64,000 nucleotides of DNA. Source: Rachycentron canadum. Its lineage: Eukaryota; Chordata; Actinopteri; Carangiformes; Rachycentridae. Of this stretch, positions 25,401 through 36,500 are shown in pieces; the first letter of the stretch is position 1; every line of letters begins with the position of its first letter. The translations under genes and the position numbers were made by a program. Under the pieces are notes generated by a model. It searched no databases, was not told the origin of the DNA, and was given only the letters and a program-made list of their open reading frames with translations. Location: contig CM076652.1 in the NCBI GenBank assembly GCA_038496675.1, forward strand, positions 7,340,692 through 7,404,691, given 5' to 3'.

Positions 25401-27155
25401 TAATATCAGTTATCTCATTTCTGGTCTTAATGGCCCACTTTTTATTTGACCAAACAGGATGTCGAGCGACGGATGGTATTACTTTTATCTGGCTCTGATC
25501 TGCCTTCATTCAAAAGATATATGCCCTCACATTTACTCTCACCCGGCTCATCCCATGTTCATTTGTTTTTTTGTTTTGTTTTTTTTTTGTGGAGAAATTA
25601 TTCATATCCAGATTTATCATGGAAAGTTGTGTAAATCCTGCAAATATTAAAGACCGCAATGAAAATTTACTTGTGATTAATGAACTTAATGAACAAGAGC
25701 TGCCTGTTTTTCAAGAGACTCATAGTTCAAACAAAAGGCAGTATAATACACCTGCTGAAGGACAGAGAGTGAACATTGGACAAATAGTTAGACTTTACTG
25801 TGTACAGACTGATAATTGATATCTTTCCCTCCTTTGATTTGTGTGTTGCTGTAAGTCAGTGGTACATGATTGACTTTGTGATGAAGACAAGCCTTCTCTA
25901 TAATATACCAAGTGAAAGGTGACTTTTTTGTTTTTACCCAGGTGCTTGTTTGTTCCTTTTTAGCATTTCCCAGCATGTTGCAGCATGTGTTCAATCCAGT
26001 GTGTAAAGAAGACTTTCACTTATCTTATTATGCACTTACATGTGATAATGGCAATAAATGCTCAAACCACACCTTGACCGTGCTTTTTATCAAAATATAT
26101 AGTCCTACTGTCTGGTCCCTGCATACAGTATATGCCTGGAAAGAGACGTGTTATTGAGAAGTGTATGGTGAATGTCTTGTTTTGTTTTTGTTTGTTTGTT
26201 CTTGTTTTGTTTTTTTGATCACGTAAATTGGGTCGTAAATTGTCAGTCCTTGTCCTGTGACATGTCCTTTCTACCTTTCCTTTGGGTGACATCATTGACA
26301 AACAGATCCTGGGGTCGTCCTGCAAAATCATTAGCCTTGGTCACCAGAGCCTCCTTTATGGCCTTTGTCCCACTGATGATTATAGCTGGTTTAGGACCAA
26401 GGTACAGACTGTAGACATTTCCATAAGTCTTCCTCAGCTGGGAACAAACAAGAAAACATGTATACTACTTTTTCACTAAAATACATAAAAACAATATATA
26501 AATATATATATAGATTTGCTGTTATAGTGTAGTTATGCATTTGTTGTCCTACAGCAGAACATGGCAAAAACAGACATACTAGAGAAGTGAAGTTAAGCAG
26601 TTTTGTCTTTCAGAGCATTGTTTCTATAAAGGAAGGTTTCTCTTTTCAATGCACAAGCATAAGGAAAATGTTACCTACATTGTTCTCACATCTCAAAAGC
26701 CCATCACATTTTGGTTGTGCTGCATTGGAGTGTAAGTTAGAAAACACCCAACATTTGGGTCTTGGCATTCAACTATCCCCAAGTGCACAGACATTCAACT
26801 CTATTCAGGTGATGTGTACAATAGTGTACACAATGCAAACATTTCCACAGCCTACTGGCATGGAAGCCACCAAAAGTATATTTTCAGTATTTGTTTAAGC
26901 ATTTAACTATTTAATTACAAATAATAGTCATTAGTTCCATAACAATATAAGGCATTTAAGAAGCAAAGTCATTTATTTCAGCATTTTACTTACCCTCTCA
27001 AAGTCCTTCAGGGGGTTCTCCAGGTTCATCTGTAAAATGTTTCCCAGTATTGGCAGGGCAAAGGGTCCTGGTGGAAAGTTCTTGGGCCTCCGGGATTTCA
27101 GTTGAAGGATGAAGAACCAAACACAGAGCCATAGTAGGATGATTGAAACAAGCAT
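19409..27155 (-). CDS. Cytochrome P450 family 2 monooxygenase
   Basis: Complete gene, 11 exons, 507 residues: 26994-27155, 26275-26437, 24740-24892, 24438-24598, 23158-23226, 22873-22977, 22407-22545, 21433-21518, 21164-21265, 19748-19889, 19409-19650. Microsomal P450s are haem-thiolate enzymes that take electrons from NADPH-P450 reductase and oxidise lipids, steroids or xenobiotics; this substrate is unknown. Visible marks in order: N-terminal membrane anchor (about 2-20), proline hinge with PPGP, WKEHR of helix C, I-helix AGTDTT (294-299), ExxR (E351-R354), and haem loop FSAGPRMCLG with ligand Cys432. The tail after the haem loop is somewhat longer than usual. All phases agree and no stop interrupts it, so it should be active. 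The I-helix and haem loop fit fish CYP2X or CYP2F2-like proteins, but the subfamily cannot be fixed without a tree. Confidence 0.95.
21632..21830 (+). repeat. Dispersed fish repeat, copy B
   Basis: Same family as the copy at 2023-2290, with GTGTGAATGGTTGTTTGT and GATAGACTGTGG blocks. It sits in an intron of the P450 gene and is more decayed at its 3' end. Confidence 0.7.
22612..22770 (+). repeat. Dispersed fish repeat, copy C
   Basis: Same family. It has lost the middle section: the CATGTTCTCCCTG block is followed almost directly by GACCTGTCCAGG. It ends with the family's GGTATAGATAATGGATGGA. Located in an intron of the P450 gene. Confidence 0.75.
24130..24290 (+). repeat. Dispersed fish repeat, copy D, with a C17 run
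   Basis: Decayed family member in a P450 intron. It keeps the end block AGTATAGATAATGGATGG and contains 17 consecutive C at 24229-24245, a likely slippage and sequencing trouble spot. Confidence 0.6.
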
Positions 27156-29559
27156 GGTGGAATGGGTTGGACTGAACTAAAGAAGCAAGTTTTGTGTTTG
27201 ACCTGCAACAAAACTCAAGCTCATCTCGTAAGCCCTGCCTCCTCTGGCTGTGTACTTTGTTTCCTTGTACAAACAGAGATGGGCTCACAATTGGAGGCAC
27301 ATGTTCTGACAGTAGCTTGGAGTTTAATTTACAAATCTGTGGAATAAGTTTAGCTTATTGCAGATAAATCAACGCCCTTCTTATTGTTGGATGAGAGGTG
27401 TGGAAGGAATGTAAAGCCAAAGATTAGTGCTTGTGCTGTTTTATTATCAGCGTGGCTGTTACATAATTTGTTCGCTCAAGAGCACTTCAACTCAACGAAA
27501 CACTGATCCCCATTAGGCCCCTCAAAACATAGCAATAGAGCTGACTACTAATATACAGAGCACAGTCAGGCTTTGTGGCTCTGTTTATGTGTCTCCATGG
27601 TAAGATGTTCATTCATGTGCAAAATACATGACTTGAATAATAAACTACGTCTCCGGTACATTTAATCTAAATAAACCAATTAATTAAATTAACTGTGACT
27701 TTTTCAGTTTCTCCTTCCGTAGTACAACAATGTTCATGGCCATTATGAAACACGTCTGCAGTTTAAGTGTTGCCATGAAGCTAATGTCGTGGACTGTAGG
27801 TTGAGTATAAGAAATGCAGTATAATAGTTTTTATTCACAGGCTGCCTGTGTGACATAATGTTAGTACAGTTCAGTCGGTGCATTGGATAGACTTGAAAAC
27901 TGAGCACTCAAAGGCCACCCATTTGTTCCCTTGCAATACTTTTGCATTACCTTTCAATAATTTTTACACTTGCTCACTATAACTTTTTGCATTTCCCATC
28001 ATGTATAGGTTTGTGTTCATCCAGTCATTTCACATTTGGGGAAAAGCTCTACAAGGGAGGACAGATGATGTGGTATTTTATACTAGGGATTCATTGCTCA
28101 TTACTTATGGAAGTATGTTGCAGAGTAAATATTTGAGCAAGCACAAAACAATTCTGTGTGCTACTAAGTCTGCAAGTCAACATTTGAGAGCATTCAGGAA
28201 AGAATTAGATTAGATGTTTAGTTTCATCCACTGGCTTCTTAATCTACTCTCTAAATATGTGTTTTTCCAGTCATTTGTCATTTTTTACTGGCAAACTGCA
28301 AACGAACACACCCACATCCACATGTCTGGGTCATGTCTTTTTCAAATCTAAAGTCAAGAAAAAACAAGAAAAAAAGTCATCTTTTGAATTATAAGACTTT
28401 AATTTGTAAATTCTACTTCATCTTAGCTCCTCGACTACAGGCCCTCAAGTGCTTCAGTGGATCAACGAGCCTCCATAACAAAAACAATCTTGACTCAAAC
28501 TATCTTTGCGGTTTTACTTACAGCTAAACTGCCTGATGGGAAGTTAATTTGTTTAAACCTCATAAAAAGTCAACGGTTTCTGTCTACTGTGAATCAAAAA
28601 TTAGTAACTTATCTCTGAATCCAATTTTTACCAAAAATCTAAACTTTGAATAGGGATGATGACGTATGTGAATTTAAAAATAGCTAAAAAAAAAAATGTG
28701 ACAGGTTTTCATGCCCTTGTTGTTTTTGGTGTCTCCCTGCATCAGCCACAGTGCAGTGTTGTTACTGCTCCTCTCCCTTTAATTATCCTGTGATACGCCC
28801 AGTTAGTTTTCTCAGTGTGCAGCTCTGTGTGTGAATTTATATAACATAAAATCTGCTGGTTTTTGTATTGCATGTATTTGTATATGCATTTCATTCTAGT
28901 CACTGAGAATTTTATATTTCATATTTTAGGGTCTCACGTCACAGTCAAACAATTTGTCATATGGGGGAAACTTTTCAATTTAGAAAGCTCACTATGAACC
29001 AGAGGAACAATCACAGCAGGAAAATCCCCTTTTCAATGTTTAAATACTGCAGGTTGAAAAACTGTGAGGCAAAGCTTCAATCTAAATTTTACTGAAGCTC
29101 AGTGATGTTTCTCAGGCGCCATCTTGTGATTATTTTTAGGAAAGGCTTGAAAAATGTGTGTGTGTGTGTGAGTTTTTTTTAACTCAGATAAATGGCACAA
29201 ACAAAAGCAACTTCATACTAGTGATGTGGTACAAATATGTGTTACTTTTTGTAGTATATATTCAAAAAGTTGATTTTCCTAGTCAGTAATTTACATCAGT
29301 GTGTGTTGGGAAATAGTGTGATAATACTGTAAGATGACAACAGATTTAATGTTGCTATTAATGTCAATGACTAAATAGTTGGAAATTTACTACCAACAAA
29401 ATACATATTGTACAAATCACATACTCTGATTCACTGTACTTTGAAAGAGGAAATATGTATTAGTCAACAGACATCATCCATCGTAACACTGTGCTGAGGC
29501 CTCACATTGCAGTTTTCGTTTCTTTTTACTCAAAATACATCAGAACGAGTGACACTCGC

Positions 29560-29705
29560 ATTCCCTCCATGTATTCTGGCTTCCTCCCACTGTCCAAAAA
29601 GATTAATTGGTGACTTGCCCATAGATGTGAGAGTGAATGTTTGTTTGTCTATGTATGTCTCTGCATGTCAGCCCTGCATTAGACTGACGACCTGTGTAGG
29701 GAGTA
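29560..29705 (+). repeat. Dispersed fish repeat, copy E
   Basis: Family member in plus orientation with the CTTCCTCCCACTGTCCAAA and AGTGAATGTTTGTTTGTC blocks. It forms an inverted pair with the copy at 29775-29960. Confidence 0.7.
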
Positions 29706-29774
29706 CTGTCACTGTTCATGCTTGTACTGATGTCTGACAACAGAAAGACATGTAAACATGAACAGCTGGCTCTT

Positions 29775-29960
29775 AAACATCCATCTATCCATTATCTATA
29801 CTTGTCCATCAGGGGCTGGAGCCAATCCCTGCTGACACTGGGTGTGGGCAGGGCACATCCTGGACAGGTCTGCAGTCTGTACCAGGGCCAACACATAGAG
29901 AAGCTGTGGTACCCAGAGGGAACCCACACAGAAACCAGGAGAACATGCAAACTCAATCAG
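29775..29960 (-). repeat. Dispersed fish repeat, copy F (inverted)
   Basis: Reverse-complement family member. It begins with TCCATTATCTATAC, passes through GGGGCTGGAGCCAATCCC and ends with GAGAACATGCAAACTC. Confidence 0.75.
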
Positions 29961-32900
29961 ATACATTGACCATATTTTAGGTTCTGGCCTTGTATTGTTA
30001 CACAAATGAAGCATGAAAACATTTTGGCTTTGCTGATCTGTGTTTGAAGATGAATTCAACAGGTCTCACTGCTGAGCTTCATGTCAAGAAAGCCAGAAAA
30101 TTGACAATCGTATAATTTGTTCTATTAAGCCTGTGGTGATGCTCATACAGATGAAATGACCTTCCAGCATATTACTGTAACTGCGTGTGTGTGTGTGTGT
30201 GTATATACCTTACATGTATGTGTGTGTGTGTGTGTATGCATTAGGGAATTGAAAGAGACCAGTGAGGTGCAATGCATTCCCTTCCCATCAGTGTATCACT
30301 CTGTTGACAACTTGGTGTGATCAGGACTCTGAGGTCACTCAGAGACCTTGTTTTCCCGAAACATGACCATCCCGGCGTTCCACAGTTCAGTAACTCACTA
30401 ACACAAACACCGATTTCCTGTAAGGCAAATACACTCTCATCAAGGCATATATTTACTTTGTAATATATCGGCTATTCTGGTTCATGTCACAGTCTGAGCT
30501 ATCTGGGGTAACAGGGAGTGAAAACACACGAAGGAGGCACACATGGAAGGACAGAATCTGAAAATGCACTACACTGATCTCACATTTAAAAAGTCAGTTT
30601 ATGTCTTCCATTTTAGAAAATGACTCAACTGACTTCACCCAGGTGTTTCAGCAAAAGCTTGGAAAGTCAAAGTTTAAGACATGATGTATGACATCATGGA
30701 CATTGAAAGATGTGGACATTTGCCACATAGACAGGAAGGCAAAGAGAGCTGCTTCAAGGAAAATGTGGCATCCAGAGTTCCTACAAAGCTTGAATCACAC
30801 CCGGGATGACAAATACAGTATAGCTCAGCCTCTACTGCATACGTTTGGACTTTTTTAAATATGTGCCTGTTAAGTCCCTCAATTTTAATTAAGTCCAATG
30901 CTGAATTACTCATTAAAAACTATATAAAATGTACAAACACATACATAGGTTTGAAGATTATTCCATTAAATATTCACATGAAGCGACAAGAGAGCTTAAA
31001 TTAGAAATGGGATTATAGTGGACAACAGTAATGAAGTCACGTGGAGGTGTCCCTTCAGCTGAGTAAGCATCTAACAGGGGTGAGCACTTTGTATGGTGCT
31101 ACAGTTTATGAGTGACACTCCAGTCTGTTTAGGTGTGGACTTGATGATTGTGTTCTGAATTGTACTGGATTCAATGTGTGTGTGTGTTTTCGCTGCTGCT
31201 CTATCAGTCTGTCGCAGACCTCAAGATCTCATTATCTTCCTGTTTCCCACTCTGAGCCAGACAATACAGCTGCCTTCACGACTATCTGTGGGCACTGAGA
31301 TATGTAACACAATGCAGTTAGAGCTCAAGTTGCACCAACAGATTCTGATTCTGTTGGTGCAAGTCCAGTTTGAACATCTGTCTGTGCATAAATGATCTCC
31401 ATTTTATGCCTCACAAAGCGATCATTAAACCAGTCACTGCTGCAATGCTGTTTAAAAATGTAAAATTAATGCAGAACTAAAACAAAAGTGGGGACATTTT
31501 CTTTCTTGAACTCTTCACTTGCTACAAATCAGAAAATGTACACAATTTTTGGCTATGATAGATGTAGTATGAGTATGGTTCAACTGTTGAATGTGGTGTG
31601 TGTATTGATGCTTTTTTTTAAGCTATAATATGTAACTTTTCCACTTTTAAGATTCAAAAAACAACTAAACATATTATATATTTTGCTCATATTTTGTCTG
31701 CCAGAAGTGACCAATATCCAGTTTTAAGCCACATTTGTAGAATGTATTTTTTACATATTGGTCATTTTAACCATATATTTTAATTGGATGAAGGATTTTA
31801 CTCGTCAGACGTCTGGATCTTAAGTTATCAGAGAAACAAGCTCAGCTCCCAGCTGTACCCTGATGTCCTGTGTCTCCACGGTGCCCTAAGATAAGACCAC
31901 AGCCCCTCTAAAACATCTTATGTCTGCTGAATGACATCAGAGAAACACTGTTTATCACATTAAAATTCTTAATTCAGCATATTTATTGTAACTGACGATA
32001 AAGGGAACATGAAAAAGAATTAAGTAATGCATTTGTGATGGCCTCAAATGGGAGCCAGAAACTGACTGTAGATTCCTGAGAACTTGGAGGTGAAAAGGCT
32101 AAGCAGTTTCAGATAAAACATATAAAACAACAATTACAATAAGACACTTTCTCACATACTGTGTTGTTTTACTCTGCTGTCAAATGTGAGCATAAATTCT
32201 AACTCTTGAAGTCCAAAAGTCAAATAAACTACAAAAACACAAACTGCTGCTGCTATTGTCCAATCATGATGGAAGTTGTTGATTAAGATAATGATTTAGT
32301 CATTGTGATTTTTCCTGTTCTCTGTCTGTGACTCACTACAGACCTTACCACAATCATGCTTCTGCAACAGAGTACGTAACACTTTGACCCAATGACTTGT
32401 AGTTACTACTTGATAGTGATAACTTTCACTTAATGCTCAAGTCCAGATTTCCACAAACTAATTACTGTAAGTTCACCACAGTTTGGAGTTCATTAAGAGT
32501 TTATGGAAGCTAGTTCTTAGCAATGTTGGTCACACTTTATTTTATAGAACAATGATAATATTTGATTGTATCTTAGAGAAAAGTAGAAATACTGTATTCT
32601 TGATTCTCACACTCATTCATTTCACTAAATTATTCTATAATTAGAAACAGCATATACTTAGGCATTAGAGCCAAAATTAAAGCTACTTAGACAATGTTAC
32701 AGCATTTTACACGATCATTGTCTAATTACAAATCAAATCAATGTCATATCAGATCCAAAATATGCAACAGTTAGACTCTACTCAACAAATTATGCTCTAA
32801 TAGACCCCACATTCAATGCTGCCAACATTGGCCATTGATATCTCAATTAGACAACAGAGTGTTTAAAGATACAAATGTAATGAAATGTTATATCAGGCAT

Positions 32901-33403
32901 AGTTTTCATAATAGTATACAAAACACAGAGCTTAGGTTAACTAACAAGGTTAACACAAGTAATAGAAATTTTACTTTCTTATGGGGTCACTTTTTGCACA
33001 TTAGAAGAAAATTCTAAAATTCTCAAATTAGAAGTAACTTAAGTTTAACCACATCAGGCCTCCCTACCTTCAGAAACAGTTAAGTGATGATGTTGCAAAA
33101 TTAGTGTCACTGGTTCAACTGGTAACTCTGACGAAATAACTTTTATTGAGAATTTCCATCATACTTTAGAAAGAGTACAACATGTGTAATAGATATTACA
33201 CATACACACACAGGGTGACCGGTGTCACAGGCAGGATGAGGAACACACTTACTCACTCACACACTGCAAATACACACATGCAGAACCGGGAGATTTTGGT
33301 TATTGATGTCAGAGGTCACAGAGGGAGGTGCAGTGGAGTTAGTGTGTATTTTGGGGTGAGTGTGTGTGTGTGTCATAGAGGTGGGAGGGCCAGTTGTGTG
33401 CTG

Positions 33404-33411
33404 TATAAATA
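33404..33411 (+). promoter_or_regulatory. TATA box of the transglutaminase gene
   Basis: TATAAATA lies 79 bp upstream of the ATG at 33490, which leaves room for a start site near 33435 and a short 5' leader. The box sits at the centre of a perfect inverted repeat with 9-bp arms (33398-33417). TATA-type promoters are common for tissue-restricted genes. The transcription start itself is not visible. Confidence 0.6.
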
Positions 33412-33489
33412 CAGCACTGTGATGGACATTGGGCATGAAAAGACGAGCGTGAAGAAGCAACCTTTAAGAGACAAAGAAAAAGATTTGCA

Positions 33490-33517
33490 ATGGCCAACCA
33501 CACAGGTAAGTGTCTGT

Positions 33518-33581
<64 letters not shown>

Positions 33582-36500
33582 GTTATTTCTCTCTCTCATA
33601 TTACAAAACTTTATGTGAGATTATGCTCTATGTGAAAAATGCACTGATGTGTTGATGTATGACTTGACACTAGGTTGTGATATGATCGTAATGGAGCAAA
33701 TACAAGGGCAGCTTTTGAGTCTAACTACATGGATCAGGCTGGTTAAACACGCACGTTAGAAATCTACAGCACAAAGTCGCATATATTTTCTCCTCTAATG
33801 TTCATAACTTGTCATTTAAGCGGTGTATTTCCCAAAATGTTGAATTGTTGAAGGGACAGATATATTGAAACTACTCGTCATAATGTGTGGCCTGACTTGG
33901 GACCACAATTCTGCTCTCTGCCAACTCTGTAGCAAGTAATTTCACAACATAAATCTTTCATGAACAGCAGCTATCCACAGCTGGAGTTTACTTCAGACTG
34001 AGTGATGACTGACTTTGTCCCTTTTGGTCCTGTTAGGTTTGATTACTAATGTGGATCTGAGAAGTCATGAAAACAACTTGGAACATCGCACAAGGGAGAT
34101 TGATCGGGAGCGCTTGATTGTCCGTAGGGGTCAGCCCTTCTCCATAACTCTCCAGTGCTCTGACTCTCTGCTCCCTGAACACCACCTGGAACTGGTGCTG
34201 CACCTTGGTGAGTACAGCCCAACCTGGAAGATACTGTTCTGGTCAATAAAGTGCCATTGATTTGTAGTAACAATTTGTTGTAGATAAATTATAAACAACT
34301 TATGTCTCTTGACTGTTAAGGTGGCTAGATTTGACTTTGACCTCCACCTCGGCAGTCAATATAGCATTAAACTATCTAGTGTATTTATGAAATGAAAAAG
34401 GGGGACAGTTCAGGGTTAATTTTGACCATGGCACCTGTTGTAGTTTACTTTAATAAAGTGATAAATAAGTGATGCGTCTGTAGTTTACTGTAATTAGGTG
34501 ACAAGGCTGGGCAAGAACATAAAAATAACAACAACAACAAAAAAAACCACATACTATTTCAGCTAGAATTAAGATATGTATGATTTTCTATGTTATTACA
34601 GCCAGCAGGAGTTCAGACTGGGGAGGAATTACTTCAGTGCCTGTGTTCTTTACAATATAACGCGTCTTTTCACGTGACTGTGAGAGTATTGTGAGCCATT
34701 TTTAATGATATACAGCTAAAACCTTTCCCGTCATAATTCCTTCATTTAATTTACAGTGGCAAAATGTATGTCCTTCACTTTCTTGACATAAAGCATTAAA
34801 TTATTATTATTATTATTATGAGACAAAATGCTGATTTTGGAACCACCTCATGGTTCAGATCCAGGATTTTCCCAACATGCTCAGATCCTGCAGATTGACT
34901 GGGAGCTTTAGGGGGTTCCTGGCAAAAGCAGCGTGCCTCGTCGTCGTGCACCATTGATTTTGTGATGCTGAGCCAGATAAAGAGCAGGAAGATGAAGTGA
35001 TGGTTAAACCATTCATTTCATAAATGACATAATATTTTTAATGTATGCTTCTTCAGGTAAAAGAGACGAGGTGGTGATCAAGGTTCAGAAGGCGCAAGAG
35101 GCTGGAGACAAGTGGTGGTTTATCCAGCAGAGAGTGCAGGATGAAGTACTGCTGACCCTGCACAGTCCAGCTGATGCTATCATTGGCCAGTACCACCTGG
35201 CTGTGTTGATAATGTCCCCGGACGGACACATTTTAGAGGAGGCTGACAAAGTTGGATTCCACCTGCTCTTCAACCCCTGGTGCAAAGGTAAAAGATACAT
35301 CAAAGTGCTGCAATCTGCTTTCTCCAAGAGGTCACACTAACTGCATTCACTAAGCTACTGCAGTGTTTCGACTTCATAAAGCGACTCGTGAAATTTTAGT
35401 TTGTCCTGAATCAGTCATGATTTCCTGAGTTAAATTCCCTAACAGACAAGACTAATAGTTTTTGGGGGGTTTTTTTGTATATTTATGGGACACTTGAACA
35501 TAGTCAGTGAGGCAGCATTTTCCAGCAACATCATCAAAACACCAAATGATAGAATTTCTCACTGAACAACGGGGCCATGTTTTAATGAATTTATGTTGCT
35601 GTCTCCACTCGCTGGCTGCTTCTCTTTCCTGTGAACGTGACACCAGACATCTAGATTTTCTCATGTAAAGCATCTAGGACACTAAACCACTGCGTTCCTT
35701 TTCCTCTTGAATCTGTGTTGAGCGCTAACGTTGTGTCTTCTGTGTATGTGTGTATATCAGATGATGCTGTGTACCTCCCTGATGAAAGCCAGCTCCAGGA
35801 GTATATTATGAATGAAGATGGAATCATCTACATCAACACCTGGAACGACATCAAAAGCCTTCCCTGGAATTATGGACAGGTATCACTCTCTCTCTCACAC
35901 CCACACACACAAACATCTGTTATGTGAATGGCTTGACTTGAGTATGTCTGTGTTTATCAGGCCAGTAGGTGGCCGGTGTGAATTGTGACAGCAGTGTGAC
36001 AGAGCTGTGGCTTTGGCTGGATCAGAAAATCTGTTTGTTGGAGGGGGGAAAACTTCTGGACAGGAGGTGTCAGAATGTAACCAAACCACACAAGCAAGGG
36101 TTTGTCCCTTCACAGCTTAGTGGGAGGACAGAGAGGAAGGACAAACAGGGAGGCAGTGTGTGCCAGACAAGCAAACAGATAGACGGCAAATAGAGAGACA
36201 TGAGATGGTGTAACAGACACAGACAGATAATGGCCAATGGGGGAAAAATGTGATTTGAAGCCTGTTTTCAAATTCAACAACCTTTTTTTCTTCTTTCCTA
36301 CTGTGTCTCTTAGTTTGAGGACTACATAATGGACATCTGTTTTGAATTGCTGGACAACTCCAAAGATGCTCTTAGGAATCGAAGGATGGACATTGAGAAC
36401 AGAGCTGACCCCGTCTATGTCAGCAGGATAATCACTGCAATGGTGACGATCTCTTATGCTCACTTCAAAATAATAATGACAACATTGCTTTAGCCACAAG

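Larger units (their letters stand above)
27156..33403. other. Intergenic region between the divergent CYP2 and tgm genes
   Basis: No coding exon with usable splice sites was recognised on either strand. The region holds an inverted pair of dispersed repeats (29560-29960), an imperfect TG/TATG tract at 30183-30236, and the upstream region of the transglutaminase gene. The rest is AT-rich sequence without visible structure. Promoters of the two divergent genes should lie at its ends. A TTGTTGCAG acceptor-like site about 60 bp upstream of the P450 ATG hints at a 5' UTR intron there. Confidence 0.5.

Noticed and set aside
33518..33580. CRISPR-like tandem repeats
   Set aside because: The tandem arrays here are microsatellites without spacers. 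The genome is eukaryotic.
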